Assembly: GCA_963815505.1 (NCBI GenBank)
Contig: CAWFGU010000023.1
Location: 62,001-126,000, forward strand
Length of the DNA: 64,000 nt
Source of the DNA: CAXBBB01 sp963815505
GTDB lineage: Bacteria; Bacteroidota; Rhodothermia; Rhodothermales; BA12
Direction: 5' to 3'
Part shown: positions 1 to 8,642 of the stretch, piece by piece
Numbering within the stretch: position 1 is the stretch's first letter
Layout: the number at the start of each line of letters is the position of its first letter
Made by a program: the position numbers and the translations under genes
Notes under the pieces: generated by a model
Told to the model about the DNA's origin: nothing
Databases searched by the model: none
The model's input: the letters and a program-made list of their open reading frames with translations, nothing else

Positions 1-394
1 ATCCAACAGGCCCGAGCGGTAGAGAGCCGCTAGCCGTCGAGGATCGCGAAGGGAATCAAGCGGCATGGTCCGGTGATCTGATCAGATAAAAATGCGAGAG
101 CGATGGGTTGGCTATGACACGGAGGCGATTCACAGGCTCGGACAGCACACGCACCATAAGTCCTATCGACACTGATCGAGTTAGACTTTAGGCTGCAGCC
201 ACCACTACGCATCACCTTCTCCACGCTGGAAGCAGGAAGCAAGGTAGGAATAATACGCATTGGTCAGACGAATCTCTGACCCGAACCTCCCCATCGCGCA
301 TGAGTGACGAGACGATCGTTGGCAACTCGTCCAGACAGCGCGACGCCGGATCGACTCAGCTCTGTGACCGTGCCATACGACGCACTCGAGAACT
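1..394. other. Intergenic, no gene seen
   Basis: No reading frame here has convincing coding character; the open frames are short and resemble no family I recognise. It lies downstream of thrA, which is transcribed towards it. I see no tRNA, terminator hairpin or repeat. Confidence 0.5.
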
Positions 395-2842
395 TCAGAG
401 CAAGCAGCGAGCCGCGTGGAGAAGGTCCGCGTAGACGCCCGAGGCGGTGATGTCATGACCGGCACCGGGGCCGCTGACGGTGAGAGCGCGCGGGTAGCGA
501 CGCGTCGTCAGGGCCATAGCATTGTCCATGCCGGTCAGACGACCAAAAACGGTGTCGGGGGAGGCGGCCTCGACGCCGGTTTCGAGCGTCAGAGTGGGAC
601 CGGAAGCGTCGAGGCGAGCGAGGTAGCTCAGGCGGTGATCGGGCTCTAGCCCGGCGCGGCGGCGTTCCCACTCGGCATCCAACTCGGGCAGGCGCTCCAT
701 GAAGCTGTCGACCGAGAGATCGGTCCAGTCGGACGGGTAGAGCGCGTCGACCGATATGTCCGAGAGTTCGGCCTCGAACCCGGCGACACGGGCCAAGGTG
801 AGCAGCTTGCGCGCCACGTCGAGTCCGCTCAAATCGTCGCGCGGATCGGGTTCGGTAAACCCTTGCGCGCGAGCATCGGCGACGGCGTCGGAAAACTTCG
901 CACCCTCGGTGACCTGCCCTAGCACGTAGGCGAGGGTGCCGCTAAATACGCCCTCGATTCTGGAGACGGGATCGCCGGACGACACCACGTCCCGCAACGT
1001 GCCCACCAGGGGAAGCGCCGCGCCGACAGTCGTTTCGTAAAAGAACGGAGCGCGGCGCGACAGTTCGCCGAGCCGATCGAACGTTGCCTGATCGCGCGTG
1101 TTGGCGCGCTTGTTCGGCGTGACGATCGCGACGCCTGCCGCCAGCAGATCAGCATAGCGGTCGGGCACGACGTCCGACGCCGTACAGTCGACGAGCACGC
1201 GGCGGCCGGGACGCTCGGTAAGCCACGTCACCAGCGCGTCCAGGTCAGCGGTTTCGCCGTCAGCAAGCAGCGACTCGGGCGCGTCGAATGGGTCCATCCC
1301 GGCAGCGGCGATGCGCATCCGCGACGAGTTGGATACGGCGACCAGACGCAGCGGTACGTCGGCGCGCGCAAGCATGGGCAGCAGCGCCCGACCGACCCCC
1401 CCAGTCGCCCCGACCAGCGCCATCTGGATCGCACCGGGTTTGTCGATGCGAAACGCGTCGTGGACCGCGTGAACGGCCTTGGCTATCACATCCTCACTCA
1501 CGACGCTCGTGACGCTGTTCTGCGCCGCGCTCATCCCGACCGCCATCACGTTGACGCCGACCTGTCCGAGCGCCGCGAACAACCGCCCCGCCACGCCGCT
1601 CTGCTCGCGAATCCCATTGCCCACCGCCGTCAGGACGGCGCACCTCCTCGTCACCCCGACCGTAGCCACGTCACCGCGCGCCAGTTCGGAGGCAAAGGCC
1701 CGCCGCAGAGCCGACTGCGCCTCGACCGCTTGGTCGTCGCGCACGACGAGCGTCAGACTCTGCTCGCTCGACGCTTGGGTGGCGAAGTAGACGTTGCCAA
1801 TCGCCGCGACGGCCTCGAACGCGCGCGCCGTAATGCCTCGCACCCCGACCATGCCTGGCCCTTCGAGCGTCACGATGGCGACATCGCGGATGGTCGTCAC
1901 GGCCCGTACTGCCTCGCCGTCGGGCTGCGCCGTCGTCGTGATGCGCGTGCCGGAGGCATCAGGGTTGAACGTGTTCTTAATGAGCAGCGGCAACCCGCGC
2001 TCTACGAGCGGACGCATCGTACGCGGGTGCAGCACCTTGGCACCGAAGTATGCCAGTTCAGCCGCCTCGGCGAAGTGGAGGATGGGCATCGGACGCGCCT
2101 CGGGGACCAGACGAGGGTCGGCCGTGAGCACGCCGTCAACGTCGGTCCAAATCACGATGCGTTCGGCTCCCAGCGCCCCGGCAAGGATCGTCGCCGTGTA
2201 GTCGCTGCCAGATCGCCCAAGCGTCGTCGTTACACCGGCTTCAGTCGACGCCCGAAACCCCGTCACGACCGAGATTTCGCCCCGAGGTACGCCTGAAAAG
2301 TGCGCCTGCACCTGCGCGTTCGTCACCTCGAAGTCGACCGCTGCCTCGCCGAAGCCATCGTCCGTCCGAACGAGCAGCGCGCTGTCGACCTCGGACGCTG
2401 CATGCCCTGCCGCCCGAAACGCCGCCGCCACCAGAGGAACACTCAGCCGCTCGCCCGCCCCTGCGATGCTGTCGAGGGCGCGCGGGGTACATTCGCGGAG
2501 CAGATAGATGCCCTCGAGCAGATCCGACACCAGATCGAACTGCACGGCCAGTTCAGCACTGATGGCATCGTATTCGTCCGGCAACGCAAGTTCTTCCAAC
2601 GTCTGTTCGTGCCGAACGCGGAGGCGTCCGACGTGCGCACGGAAGTCACCGGTTCGCTCGAGTGCCGCTCGAGCCGCCTCGAGGAGCGCATCCGTCACCC
2701 CACCCATCGCCGACGCCACGACGATTTTCTGGACCTCGTCGTCCTCCCGAATCACCAAGTCGGTGGCGTGGCGAATACGGTCGGCATCTCGGAGCGACGA
2801 ACCGCCAAACTTAAATACGCCGTAGCGTGAGGTATCGGACAT
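395..2842 (-). CDS. thrA: Bifunctional aspartokinase / homoserine dehydrogenase
   Basis: This 815-residue cytoplasmic enzyme catalyses the first and third steps of the aspartate pathway to threonine and methionine: phosphorylation of aspartate and NAD(P)H-dependent reduction of aspartate semialdehyde. The N-terminal kinase opens with VFKFGGSSL and carries the GRSGSDYTA segment. ACT regulatory repeats follow (around residues 320-460, with SEQSLTLVV and NSVTSVVS). The C-terminal dehydrogenase begins near residue 470 with the Rossmann motif GATGGVGRALL and contains TPNKRAN and GVFSGTLAYV. The frame extends 19 codons upstream, but the ATG at 2842 places the kinase motif at the usual distance from the N-terminus. 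The ACT domains suggest feedback inhibition by threonine, as in the family. The reading frame is intact over 2.4 kb, unlike many others here. It is a resident gene next to tRNA-Ala. Confidence 0.96.
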   Translation of the reverse strand: MSDTSRYGVFKFGGSSLRDADRIRHATDLVIREDDEVQKIVVASAMGGVTDALLEAARAALERTGDFRAHVGRLRVRHEQTLEELALPDEYDAISAELAVQFDLVSDLLEGIYLLRECTPRALDSIAGAGERLSVPLVAAAFRAAGHAASEVDSALLVRTDDGFGEAAVDFEVTNAQVQAHFSGVPRGEISVVTGFRASTEAGVTTTLGRSGSDYTATILAGALGAERIVIWTDVDGVLTADPRLVPEARPMPILHFAEAAELAYFGAKVLHPRTMRPLVERGLPLLIKNTFNPDASGTRITTTAQPDGEAVRAVTTIRDVAIVTLEGPGMVGVRGITARAFEAVAAIGNVYFATQASSEQSLTLVVRDDQAVEAQSALRRAFASELARGDVATVGVTRRCAVLTAVGNGIREQSGVAGRLFAALGQVGVNVMAVGMSAAQNSVTSVVSEDVIAKAVHAVHDAFRIDKPGAIQMALVGATGGVGRALLPMLARADVPLRLVAVSNSSRMRIAAAGMDPFDAPESLLADGETADLDALVTWLTERPGRRVLVDCTASDVVPDRYADLLAAGVAIVTPNKRANTRDQATFDRLGELSRRAPFFYETTVGAALPLVGTLRDVVSSGDPVSRIEGVFSGTLAYVLGQVTEGAKFSDAVADARAQGFTEPDPRDDLSGLDVARKLLTLARVAGFEAELSDISVDALYPSDWTDLSVDSFMERLPELDAEWERRRAGLEPDHRLSYLARLDASGPTLTLETGVEAASPDTVFGRLTGMDNAMALTTRRYPRALTVSGPGAGHDITASGVYADLLHAARCLL

Positions 2843-2976
2843 GAGCGGCCGGTCAGGTGGAGAGACGAAACGAGAAGTATCGTGCGTCAGACGATACACA
2901 GTCGATGAAAACCGCGTAAGGGCTTCCGCCTGTCTTGCAGCCTCATGCCAGACTCCGTATCCTAGCCGTCCACATC

Positions 2977-3049
2977 GGGGCCTTAGCTCAGTTGGTAGAG
3001 CGCTTCAATGGCATTGAAGAGGTCAGCGGTTCGATTCCGCTAGGCTCCA
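2977..3049 (+). tRNA. tRNA-Ala (anticodon GGC)
   Basis: The 73-nt gene folds as a full cloverleaf: acceptor stem GGGGCCT/AGGCTCC (one G-U pair), D arm GCTC/GAGC, anticodon stem CTTCA/TGAAG with loop ATGGCAT giving anticodon GGC (alanine), a five-base extra loop, and T arm AGCGG/CCGCT around TTCGATT. The discriminator base is A, and a complete CCA is not encoded. It is the integration target of the adjacent island: its 3' part is repeated at 40476. Confidence 0.95.
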
Positions 3050-3154
3050 CCCCGAAAAACGGCCCGGAAAGCCTGATTAAACAGCGTTTTCGGGCCGTTT
3101 TGCTTTGGGTCAGTTGGCGGGCGTTAGCGCCCCAAAACGCCCCGTTCTGCCACA
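3003..3154 (+). repeat. Left direct repeat (attL) spanning the tRNA-Ala 3' half
   Basis: It starts at the 5' side of the anticodon stem and runs through the end of the tRNA and its terminator into flanking DNA. The matching copy at 40476-40625 lacks one G in the T stem and has about a dozen scattered differences, mostly after the tRNA. The near-identical part covering the tRNA 3' half is the likely crossover core. Confidence 0.85.
3056..3101 (+). terminator. tRNA-Ala transcription terminator
   Basis: The inverted repeat AAAACGGCCCG / CGGGCCGTTTT (11 bp) encloses a 24-nt loop and ends in a T run just after the tRNA. It is duplicated with the att repeat at the island's right end. Confidence 0.75.
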
Positions 3155-3316
3155 GTTTGCGGACCATTTGCGGACCACTTTCGAGCACCGCTCAGAAATC
3201 CTGAGACTTCAGAATCTGGCTCAGCACGCCACCAAGGGCGATTCTCCCGGCAGCCGACGCCCAGCGCCAACTGATCGGCACGCGCAGTGCGGATCTGCGG
3301 ACGCAGAAGGCGCCTG

Positions 3317-3740
3317 ATGGATCTGCATCGCCACCACATCCGACGGGAATGCCGCAGGCTCAGCGTGCGCCCATGCGACTCCGACGACTACGAGCAAGAA
3401 GCGCTCATCGCCCTGCGCACGCCGATCCATCGCTTCGATCTCGACTCGTGGTTCACTGCTTTGGCCCTATGCCCGCTTCTACGTCCGGCGGTGCGTCATC
3501 GAGTGCATGGGCGCAGACATGGGACTGACGCGCCACCAGTCCAGTCTCTACAAACCGGTTCGCCGAGCCTGGGACGCACTGACCGAAACGCACTGCTATC
3601 CAGACCCATCTGCTGTTCGGTCGCACCTACGCGAGCACCAAGGAAGACGCGTGAGTGAAGCGTCGATCAGCGCGATACTCGATGCCATCGCCCACCACAG
3701 CGTTTCGCTCGACGTTACACGCGACCAGCGTCGCGCCTGA
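3317..3740 (+). pseudogene. Sigma-70-like factor remnant, frameshifted
   Basis: One frame encodes DSDDYEQEALIALRTPIHRFD, the look of sigma-70 region 2.1. After a shift near 3470 another frame continues with RFYVRRCVIEC and then RRVSEASISAILDAIAHHSVSLD, reminiscent of sigma region 3. The ATG at 3317 is a plausible start. The product is truncated compared with real sigma factors and no -35 recognition helix (region 4) is visible, so I read it as a relic of a mobile-element sigma factor. It lies just inside the island's left end. Confidence 0.45.
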
Positions 3741-3769
3741 TCTACACCGCTTCGTCGAGCACCACCAGC

Positions 3770-3926
3770 GGCGCATCGGCCGCCGAACGCATCAGACTCG
3801 ACCGCGTGCTCGGCCCCGCCGCGCCGAGCATAGCCCTCGCCCTGAGCAATGATCTCGTGGTTTCCCGCCTTTAGCCGCCAGTACCACAGGCCATCGGACA
3901 GAGGAGCGGTAGATCGTAAAACGCAT
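3770..3926 (-). pseudogene. DUF1508 (YegP-like) relic
   Basis: From the ATG at 3926 the frame reads MRFTIYRSS. After a one-base shift it continues DGLWYWRLKAGNHEIIAQGEGY, the core of the DUF1508/YegP fold (small beta proteins of unknown role that begin with a W-R-W-L-K-A strand and a GEGY turn). The C-terminal part (RRGGAEHAVES) is also family-like, but the frame then runs on without a family-type end. Probably degraded; a sequencing indel is the alternative. Confidence 0.5.
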
Positions 3927-4060
3927 GGTGGCAGGAGTTGGTGAGTTCGCAACCTATCTCAGTCCCTTGAACGCGACAGGTCGTCCCGCCACCCTTGCCT
4001 GCAATTGGTAGTTGCATGCACTTACGAGATTGCAGGCAAAATCAGCGTACTCACGCTTCG

Positions 4061-4525
4061 TCAGTCAGAGGAGCCTAGCTCAATTGCTTCGACGGAATCA
4101 GAGGGTCGAGGCGGTTCTGCCAAGCGCTTCTCGACTCGCCGGAGCAGCGCACTGTCCTTGGACTGTCCGAAACGAAGAGGACCAGTTGAAGCCGATCCTG
4201 AGCTAGCGCAATTCCGCCATCTTCCCGCCCGTGTCGTCTCGGACATGGTCTGCAGCGCACGGGCGCGAGCCACCTCGGCGCTGATACCAACGCGCACCAC
4301 GCGATCGTCCTGCGAGTCCGTCCAGACGTAGAGACCGGGCCGAGCGGCATCGGTCATTTTGTGATCGCGCCATTGCTCCTTCTCCAAGACGTACTGGGTG
4401 AACGAGTCGTCGCCGGGCGTCGCTTCAGCGAATGCAGTAGCGATTCGGTCTAGTAGTGCCGGTGAGACGTTGGGCATGAGCAGCAGGGGTTGGGTGAGCG
4501 ATCCATAATACGCGGCATTTCGCAC
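4061..4525 (-). CDS. Hypothetical protein
   Basis: A 154-residue frame; the internal ATG at 4477 (MPNVSPALLDRIATAF) may be the real start. The middle reads PGLYVWTDSQDDRVVRVGIS followed by a basic helix, faintly like a GIY-YIG strand pair, but the catalytic Arg-Glu layout is not clear and the second half has low-complexity stretches that suggest a further frameshift. I assign no function. It is next to, and on the same strand as, the HTH gene at 4547. Confidence 0.35.
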   Translation of the reverse strand: MRNAAYYGSLTQPLLLMPNVSPALLDRIATAFAEATPGDDSFTQYVLEKEQWRDHKMTDAARPGLYVWTDSQDDRVVRVGISAEVARARALQTMSETTRAGRWRNCASSGSASTGPLRFGQSKDSALLRRVEKRLAEPPRPSDSVEAIELGSSD

Positions 4526-4546
4526 GCAAACTGCTCGTAACCCGAC

Positions 4547-4894
4547 TCACCCCGACTGCTCGCGCAGCCACGCCACTACGTCTTCGAGCACGAAGACCGG
4601 CGGCTGACGCTTACCGCTCAGCCGCACGCACGGCATCCCGTCCCGGACGTAACGCTCCGTCACCGTCCGCGCTGTCACGCCGAGCATATCGGCCAGTTGA
4701 GCCGCTGTCATTATGGGCGCGGCGCGCTCCATTAGCCGCTCGACCACGAGGGGCAGCGTCCGCTCGATGGCCTTGCGAATCACGCGCTCCGACTGGGTCT
4801 TGTCCAGCAGAACCGTCTGCCCCTTCCCCACCTTGCCCAGAACGGTCACCTTGACGTCCTCTCGGCGGCGGGGAGAGCGGGGCGGTTCGGGCAT
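4547..4894 (-). CDS. Helix-turn-helix DNA-binding protein (excisionase-like)
   Basis: A 115-residue protein. Its C-terminal half carries a MerR/excisionase-type winged helix-turn-helix: MTAAQLADMLGVTARTVTER followed by a basic wing (VRLSGKRQPPVFVLEDVVAWL). The N-terminal half is a basic segment followed by a helical linker. Small proteins of this kind act as excisionases or transcription regulators of mobile elements. It is divergent from umuD, with about 100 bp between the two starts holding both promoters, so it could regulate either. Unlike its neighbours it has no frameshift. Confidence 0.65.
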   Translation of the reverse strand: MPEPPRSPRRREDVKVTVLGKVGKGQTVLLDKTQSERVIRKAIERTLPLVVERLMERAAPIMTAAQLADMLGVTARTVTERYVRDGMPCVRLSGKRQPPVFVLEDVVAWLREQSG

Positions 4895-4998
4895 AGCGGC
4901 AGAAGTGCGTGAGCGGATGGAGAAGATAAACAGGTTTGTTCAATGTCTACACATATAACCACCTGCTATCTTCCCCCTCCACACCCACCACCCGTCCC

Positions 4999-5484
4999 AT
5001 GCTCAGCCTATCCCACGTCCGGCGCATCGCTCCTAGCGCGCCCTTCCTCATCCCCCTGCTCTCGTTCCGCGTGCCCGGCGGTTTCCCCTCGCCCGCCGAA
5101 GAGTACGAGGAAGAATCGGTCGACCTCAACCGCCTGCTCATGGGCAATCCGACGGCCACCTACCTCATGACCGTCGAGGGCCACTCGGTGTCCGACTTCG
5201 GCGTTCACGACGGCCACCTGGTCGTCGTCGACGCATCCGCCGAGCCGATGGACAAGGACATCGTCGTGGCGCGCCTCGACGGGCAACTCACCATCAAGCG
5301 CATCCGCTTCCGCACCGGCGCCTTGCGCGGCCGCGCTCCTGTCTTTCTCGAAGCGGGAAGTGGGCACGCCAACATCGAACTCGCCGAAGTCTCCGACCTG
5401 GTCGTCCAGGGCGTCGTCACGGCATCGCTCTGGATCACGGCCGCTCAGAAGCGACTGGGCGGATACGGACGCGTCTACGCCTGA
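4999..5484 (+). CDS. umuD: UmuD-like S24 peptidase (SOS mutagenesis)
   Basis: A 161-residue protein of the LexA/UmuD family that self-cleaves when RecA is activated and then partners UmuC as translesion polymerase V. The cleavage region is recognisable in VPGGFPSPAEEY near residues 25-36. The catalytic serine is S63 (EGHSVSDFGVHDGH) and the general-base lysine is K100 (DGQLTIKRI), at the usual spacing. The ATG at 4999 gives a family-typical N-terminus; the frame is open 21 codons further upstream. It is followed 40 bp later by umuC in the same direction, the standard operon order. Mobile elements often carry umuDC. I could not identify a LexA box with confidence. Confidence 0.88.
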   Translation: MLSLSHVRRIAPSAPFLIPLLSFRVPGGFPSPAEEYEEESVDLNRLLMGNPTATYLMTVEGHSVSDFGVHDGHLVVVDASAEPMDKDIVVARLDGQLTIKRIRFRTGALRGRAPVFLEAGSGHANIELAEVSDLVVQGVVTASLWITAAQKRLGGYGRVYA

Positions 5485-5524
5485 ACGCTACGCCCGGTAG
5501 CCACACCAGCATCACCGACGTCCC

Positions 5525-6825
5525 ATGAGCACTTCCGCTGACTCCCCTCGCTCCGCTCGCGCCATCCCCCATGATCGCCTCGTCGCGCTCGTCGACTGCT
5601 CGGCGTTCTACTGCGCCTGCGAACGCGTCTTCCGTCCCGACCTCGACGACCGGCCCATCGTGGTGCTCTCCAACAACGACGGATGCATCATCGCGCGCAA
5701 CCAGGAGGCCAAAGACCTGGGGATCGCCAAGATGGGGCAGCCCTACTTCCAGATCCGCGAGCAGGTCGAGCGGGCAGGCGTGGCGGTCTTTTCGAGCAAC
5801 TATACGCTCTACGCCGACATGAGCCGGCGCGTCATGGAGACGCTCGAGACGTTCTCGGACCACGTCGAGCGCTACTCGATCGACGAGGCCTTTCTGCTGC
5901 TGCCCCGCCTCAAACAGGCCGACATGGAAGCGCTCGCACACGACATACGACGCACCGTCTTCCGCTGGACCCGCATTCCGGTCCGCGTCTCGGTCGCGCC
6001 CACCAAGGCGCTCGCCAAAGCCGCCTCCGAACTCGCCCGCGCCCAGCCCTCGCAGACCTACGTCTTGCTCTCGTCCGACGACGACGCGCTCGCCCGCATT
6101 CCGGTCGGCGACGTGTGGGGCGTCGGACGCCGCTACCGGCCCAAACTCGAAGCCCTGGGCATTCGCACCGCGCGCGACCTCAAGCACATGGACCCCGCCG
6201 CCGCACGCAAGCTGATGACGGTCCAGGGCGAGCGGCTCGTGCGCGAGCTGCGCGGCCGACGTGTATCGCGATGGAGTATGCGCCGCCGCCCCAGCGCGCC
6301 ATCTGCCGCAGCCGCAGCTTCGGGCGACGCATCACGACCCAGCGCGAGCTGACCGAGGCCGTGATGACGCGCCTTTCGGAAGCCGCCGCCAAAGCACGCC
6401 GACACGGACTCACCTGCGGCTACCTGATCGTGTTTCGTGTCGACCGGCCCCCACGCGCGCCGCCGCTATGGGCGATCCCTCGGCGCCCGCCTACCCGCCG
6501 CCACCAACTTCGCTCCCGACCTCGCCCGCGTCGCCGACGACACTGCTCGATCGCCTCTACCAGCCTGGCTTCGAGTACAAACAGGCGGGCGTCCTGCTGA
6601 CCGACCTGGCGGACGAGACGGCTCCCCAGACTCGATCTCTTCGAGGCGCCCGACCCATCCAAACGCGTCCTCTCATCGGCCGTCGACGCGCTCAACCGCC
6701 GCTTCGGACGCCACACCGTCGCCCTCGCCTCCCAGGGCACCGACCGCTCGTGGGAGATGAACCGCAAACTGCTCTCGCCTGCTTACACCACCTCGAGCGC
6801 CGCACTTCCAACACTCGCTGCATAG
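5525..6825 (+). pseudogene. umuC: umuC, DNA polymerase V catalytic subunit, multiply frameshifted
   Basis: The first 240 residues are a normal Y-family polymerase: LVDCSAFYCACERVF with the first metal-binding Asp, YSIDEAFL with the catalytic Asp-Glu pair, and VAPTKALAKAASELA. Similarity then hops between frames: AICRSRSFGRRITTQREL after about 6250, GFEYKQAGVLLTDLAD after about 6540, and LNRRFGRHTVALASQG to the stop at 6823-6825. At least four single-base shifts are needed to join them. Every segment is still well conserved, so either the gene decayed very recently or the sequence has indel errors. As sequenced it cannot make a full UmuC. Confidence 0.85.
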
Positions 6826-7417
6826 GGTTTTAGGTCGATGAGGATGGAAGCACGCCGCCGCGCAGCACGACCAACCCAGAGCCGCCCGCCGTGCGTCTCC
6901 GTTTCTGCGGCACTCCGCTTGCCCGGCAGCCTGGGAGACAGCCGACGCACCGCACCCAGGCCGCGCCGCGCTCGCACCTGCGCTCCCGTCCGCCGTGCCG
7001 CCGGTGTCGCTCCGGCCGCTCGCCCCGCGCGTCCCGCCGATGGGTAGTAGCAAACCGGTAAGCCGCACGCCCCGCCGCGCTCGTCGCTGACGCTCCCACG
7101 CCCGCCCAGCCGAACGATGCGCCGAGGGCTAACCACGCGAGGCGTGGACCTGCGTGCCGCCCTGCGGGCGACGTAATCGCTTGGCGCCCGGGGGCGCTGC
7201 CAAGGTGGGCCGACGCTTCCGGCTACGCGCAAGGGTTCGCTTCGCCCAGTCCTCGCCTCACTCGCGTGCAGTGGCGCGCTCGCTGCGGCTCCGGGCTGGC
7301 CCTTGCCCTGCGCCTGCCGACGCTACCCAGGGGCTTCCAGCCCCCGGGCGCAGCGCGGTTTCACCGCATCGCACCACAAGTCAACGGGGGCGCCTCCACC
7401 CTTAGCCCCTCGGCCCC
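6826..7417. other. GC-rich non-coding stretch
   Basis: About 590 bp between umuC and the next gene. The open frames are arginine- and alanine-rich shadows without family resemblance. The segment has several short palindromic runs such as GGGGCTTCCAGCCCCC-like stems around 7331 and CGCCCGGGGGCG near 7187, but no clear terminator or RNA gene. Replication or transfer-related non-coding DNA is possible; I cannot support more. Confidence 0.4.
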
Positions 7418-8041
7418 ATGTCCGTCCAAGCCCTTCCCGCCCACTGCTCACAGCTCGCCTCGCGCGGCATTCCTGCCGTCCAGCGCGGCGCGGCTGTCGT
7501 TGCCGTCACCCAGGTACGCCCCTCCTCCACGCCGGCCACGTGGCTCGTCGTGCTCTCGCACGGCACGGCTGGCGGCACGCTCACCCAGCGCACGTCGCAC
7601 CTCGTCGCGGCCCGCTCACGCGTCGGCGCCATCGCCAACGCACGCGCCGCCGCGCACAAGCTGGCAGCACAGCTGGCACGCCAAGCCAAGGCACCCAGTG
7701 CACCCGCTCCGGCTCCACTCTTTGCCCAGCCTGCATCGGTCGCCCGTGAGCCATCCCTCGCCTACATCGGCTACGGCGCTCTTGAAGGGTGCGCCGTGAC
7801 CCCGCTCAACGGCGGCATGGCAGGATTTGAGCTTGAACTCACAGGCGCAGGCTGGCAGGGAGAAATTGAAACCGTCGGCCCGCGTGAAACGGCGCTGTGG
7901 CTGTTGTGCAACGAACTCACGCACACGCTCCTCACCATCTCGCCGCAGCAGGAAGCCGCCATCCATCAGGAATTGGCCGCCCGCCTCCATGACCGCCGCG
8001 CACGCCAAGCCCGCACCCGCCGCCTGCGCTGCGCCGCCTAA
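7418..8041 (+). CDS. Hypothetical protein
   Basis: A 207-residue, alanine-rich protein with a plausible start at the ATG at 7418. The N-terminal half (SQLASRGIPAVQRGAAVVAV, then THLVAARS-like helices) looks soluble. The C-terminal half contains a strand-rich segment (GFELELTGAGWQGEIETVG) and ends in a basic helix. I see no membrane segment, signal peptide or metal motif, and I do not recognise the family. It is followed by the small ORF at 8101 in the same direction, a pairing typical of plasmid or ICE cargo. Confidence 0.5.
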   Translation: MSVQALPAHCSQLASRGIPAVQRGAAVVAVTQVRPSSTPATWLVVLSHGTAGGTLTQRTSHLVAARSRVGAIANARAAAHKLAAQLARQAKAPSAPAPAPLFAQPASVAREPSLAYIGYGALEGCAVTPLNGGMAGFELELTGAGWQGEIETVGPRETALWLLCNELTHTLLTISPQQEAAIHQELAARLHDRRARQARTRRLRCAA

Positions 8042-8100
8042 GCCGTCCGCCTCACACGCTCCGCCCGACGTACCCCGGGCGGGGCACTTTTACCGACACC

Positions 8101-8379
8101 ATGCAACTCCCTATTTCCTTTCCGCTAGGCCGCATCGTCGCCACACCCGGAGCGCTCGCTCTCTCCGAAGCCCACGCCGTCGACCTGCTACCGCTGCTCC
8201 TACGCCATCGCTCGGGCGACTGGGGCGACGTGTGCGCCGACGACGCGCTCGCCAACCGCAACGCGCTCCATATGGGCACGCGCATTCTGTCGGCCTACCA
8301 CACCGCAGGCGGTCGCTTCTGGATCATCACCGAGGCTGATCGAAGCGCCACTACGGTTCTACTGCCCTCCGAATATTGA
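8101..8379 (+). CDS. Small conserved plasmid/ICE-type protein
   Basis: The 92-residue product has the recognisable layout of a small protein common on plasmids and integrative elements: a start like FPLGRIVATPGAL, a central GDWGDVCADDALANRNAL, and the ending LSAYHTAGGRFWIITEADRS...LLPSEY. Database names for this group (some call it a restriction subunit) are not based on function, and its role is unknown. It has no transmembrane segment. A strong terminator follows within 10 bp, so it ends its transcription unit. Its presence supports a conjugative or plasmid ancestry for this part of the island. Confidence 0.65.
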   Translation: MQLPISFPLGRIVATPGALALSEAHAVDLLPLLLRHRSGDWGDVCADDALANRNALHMGTRILSAYHTAGGRFWIITEADRSATTVLLPSEY

Positions 8380-8385
8380 GGAAAT

Positions 8386-8422
8386 CGCCCTGGCGGTTCG
8401 CGTAACCGCCAGGGCGTTCTTT
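8386..8422 (+). terminator. Rho-independent terminator
   Basis: A perfect 13-bp stem CGCCCTGGCGGTT / AACCGCCAGGGCG with a 5-nt loop is followed by TTCTTT. It closes the small-ORF unit and insulates the defence locus that begins downstream. Confidence 0.85.
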
Positions 8423-8495
8423 GCCGGAAAACGCGTCTGTCCCCACATATAGTCGGACGCTATCTTGCACTTGCCCGACCAAACGACCGATTCAT

Positions 8496-8642
8496 ATGAC
8501 CCCTTCGTTTTCCGGTCACGAGACGTTTTCCCTAGGCTTCACGTGGCATCGTAAAGCCGCCGACGCTTTCGGAATATGGGACGGACGCGGCTTCGACCTG
8601 CGCTCGGTTCGCTCCGAGCTCGACACGCAGCTGATAGCGTGA
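8496..8642 (+). pseudogene. DUF4007 N-terminal stub
   Basis: The 48-residue ORF starts MTPSFSGHETFSLGFTWHRK, which matches the FSGHETF-type N-terminus of DUF4007 proteins, a family found beside DndC-type genes in phosphorothioation loci. Normal members are several times longer, so this is a truncated remnant. The tail (RSVRSELDTQLIA) does not continue the family. Its TGA at 8640-8642 overlaps the GTG start of the HNH gene (8639-8641), so translation of the stub would couple to that gene. It may persist as a leader peptide. Confidence 0.55.

Noticed and set aside
1460..2296. A 278-residue open frame antisense to thrA
   Set aside because: It is an Arg/His-rich shadow of the conserved enzyme in GC-rich DNA and has no family resemblance.
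6838..7405. Several small open frames on both strands
   Set aside because: They overlap each other, are Arg/Pro-rich and show no start or family evidence.
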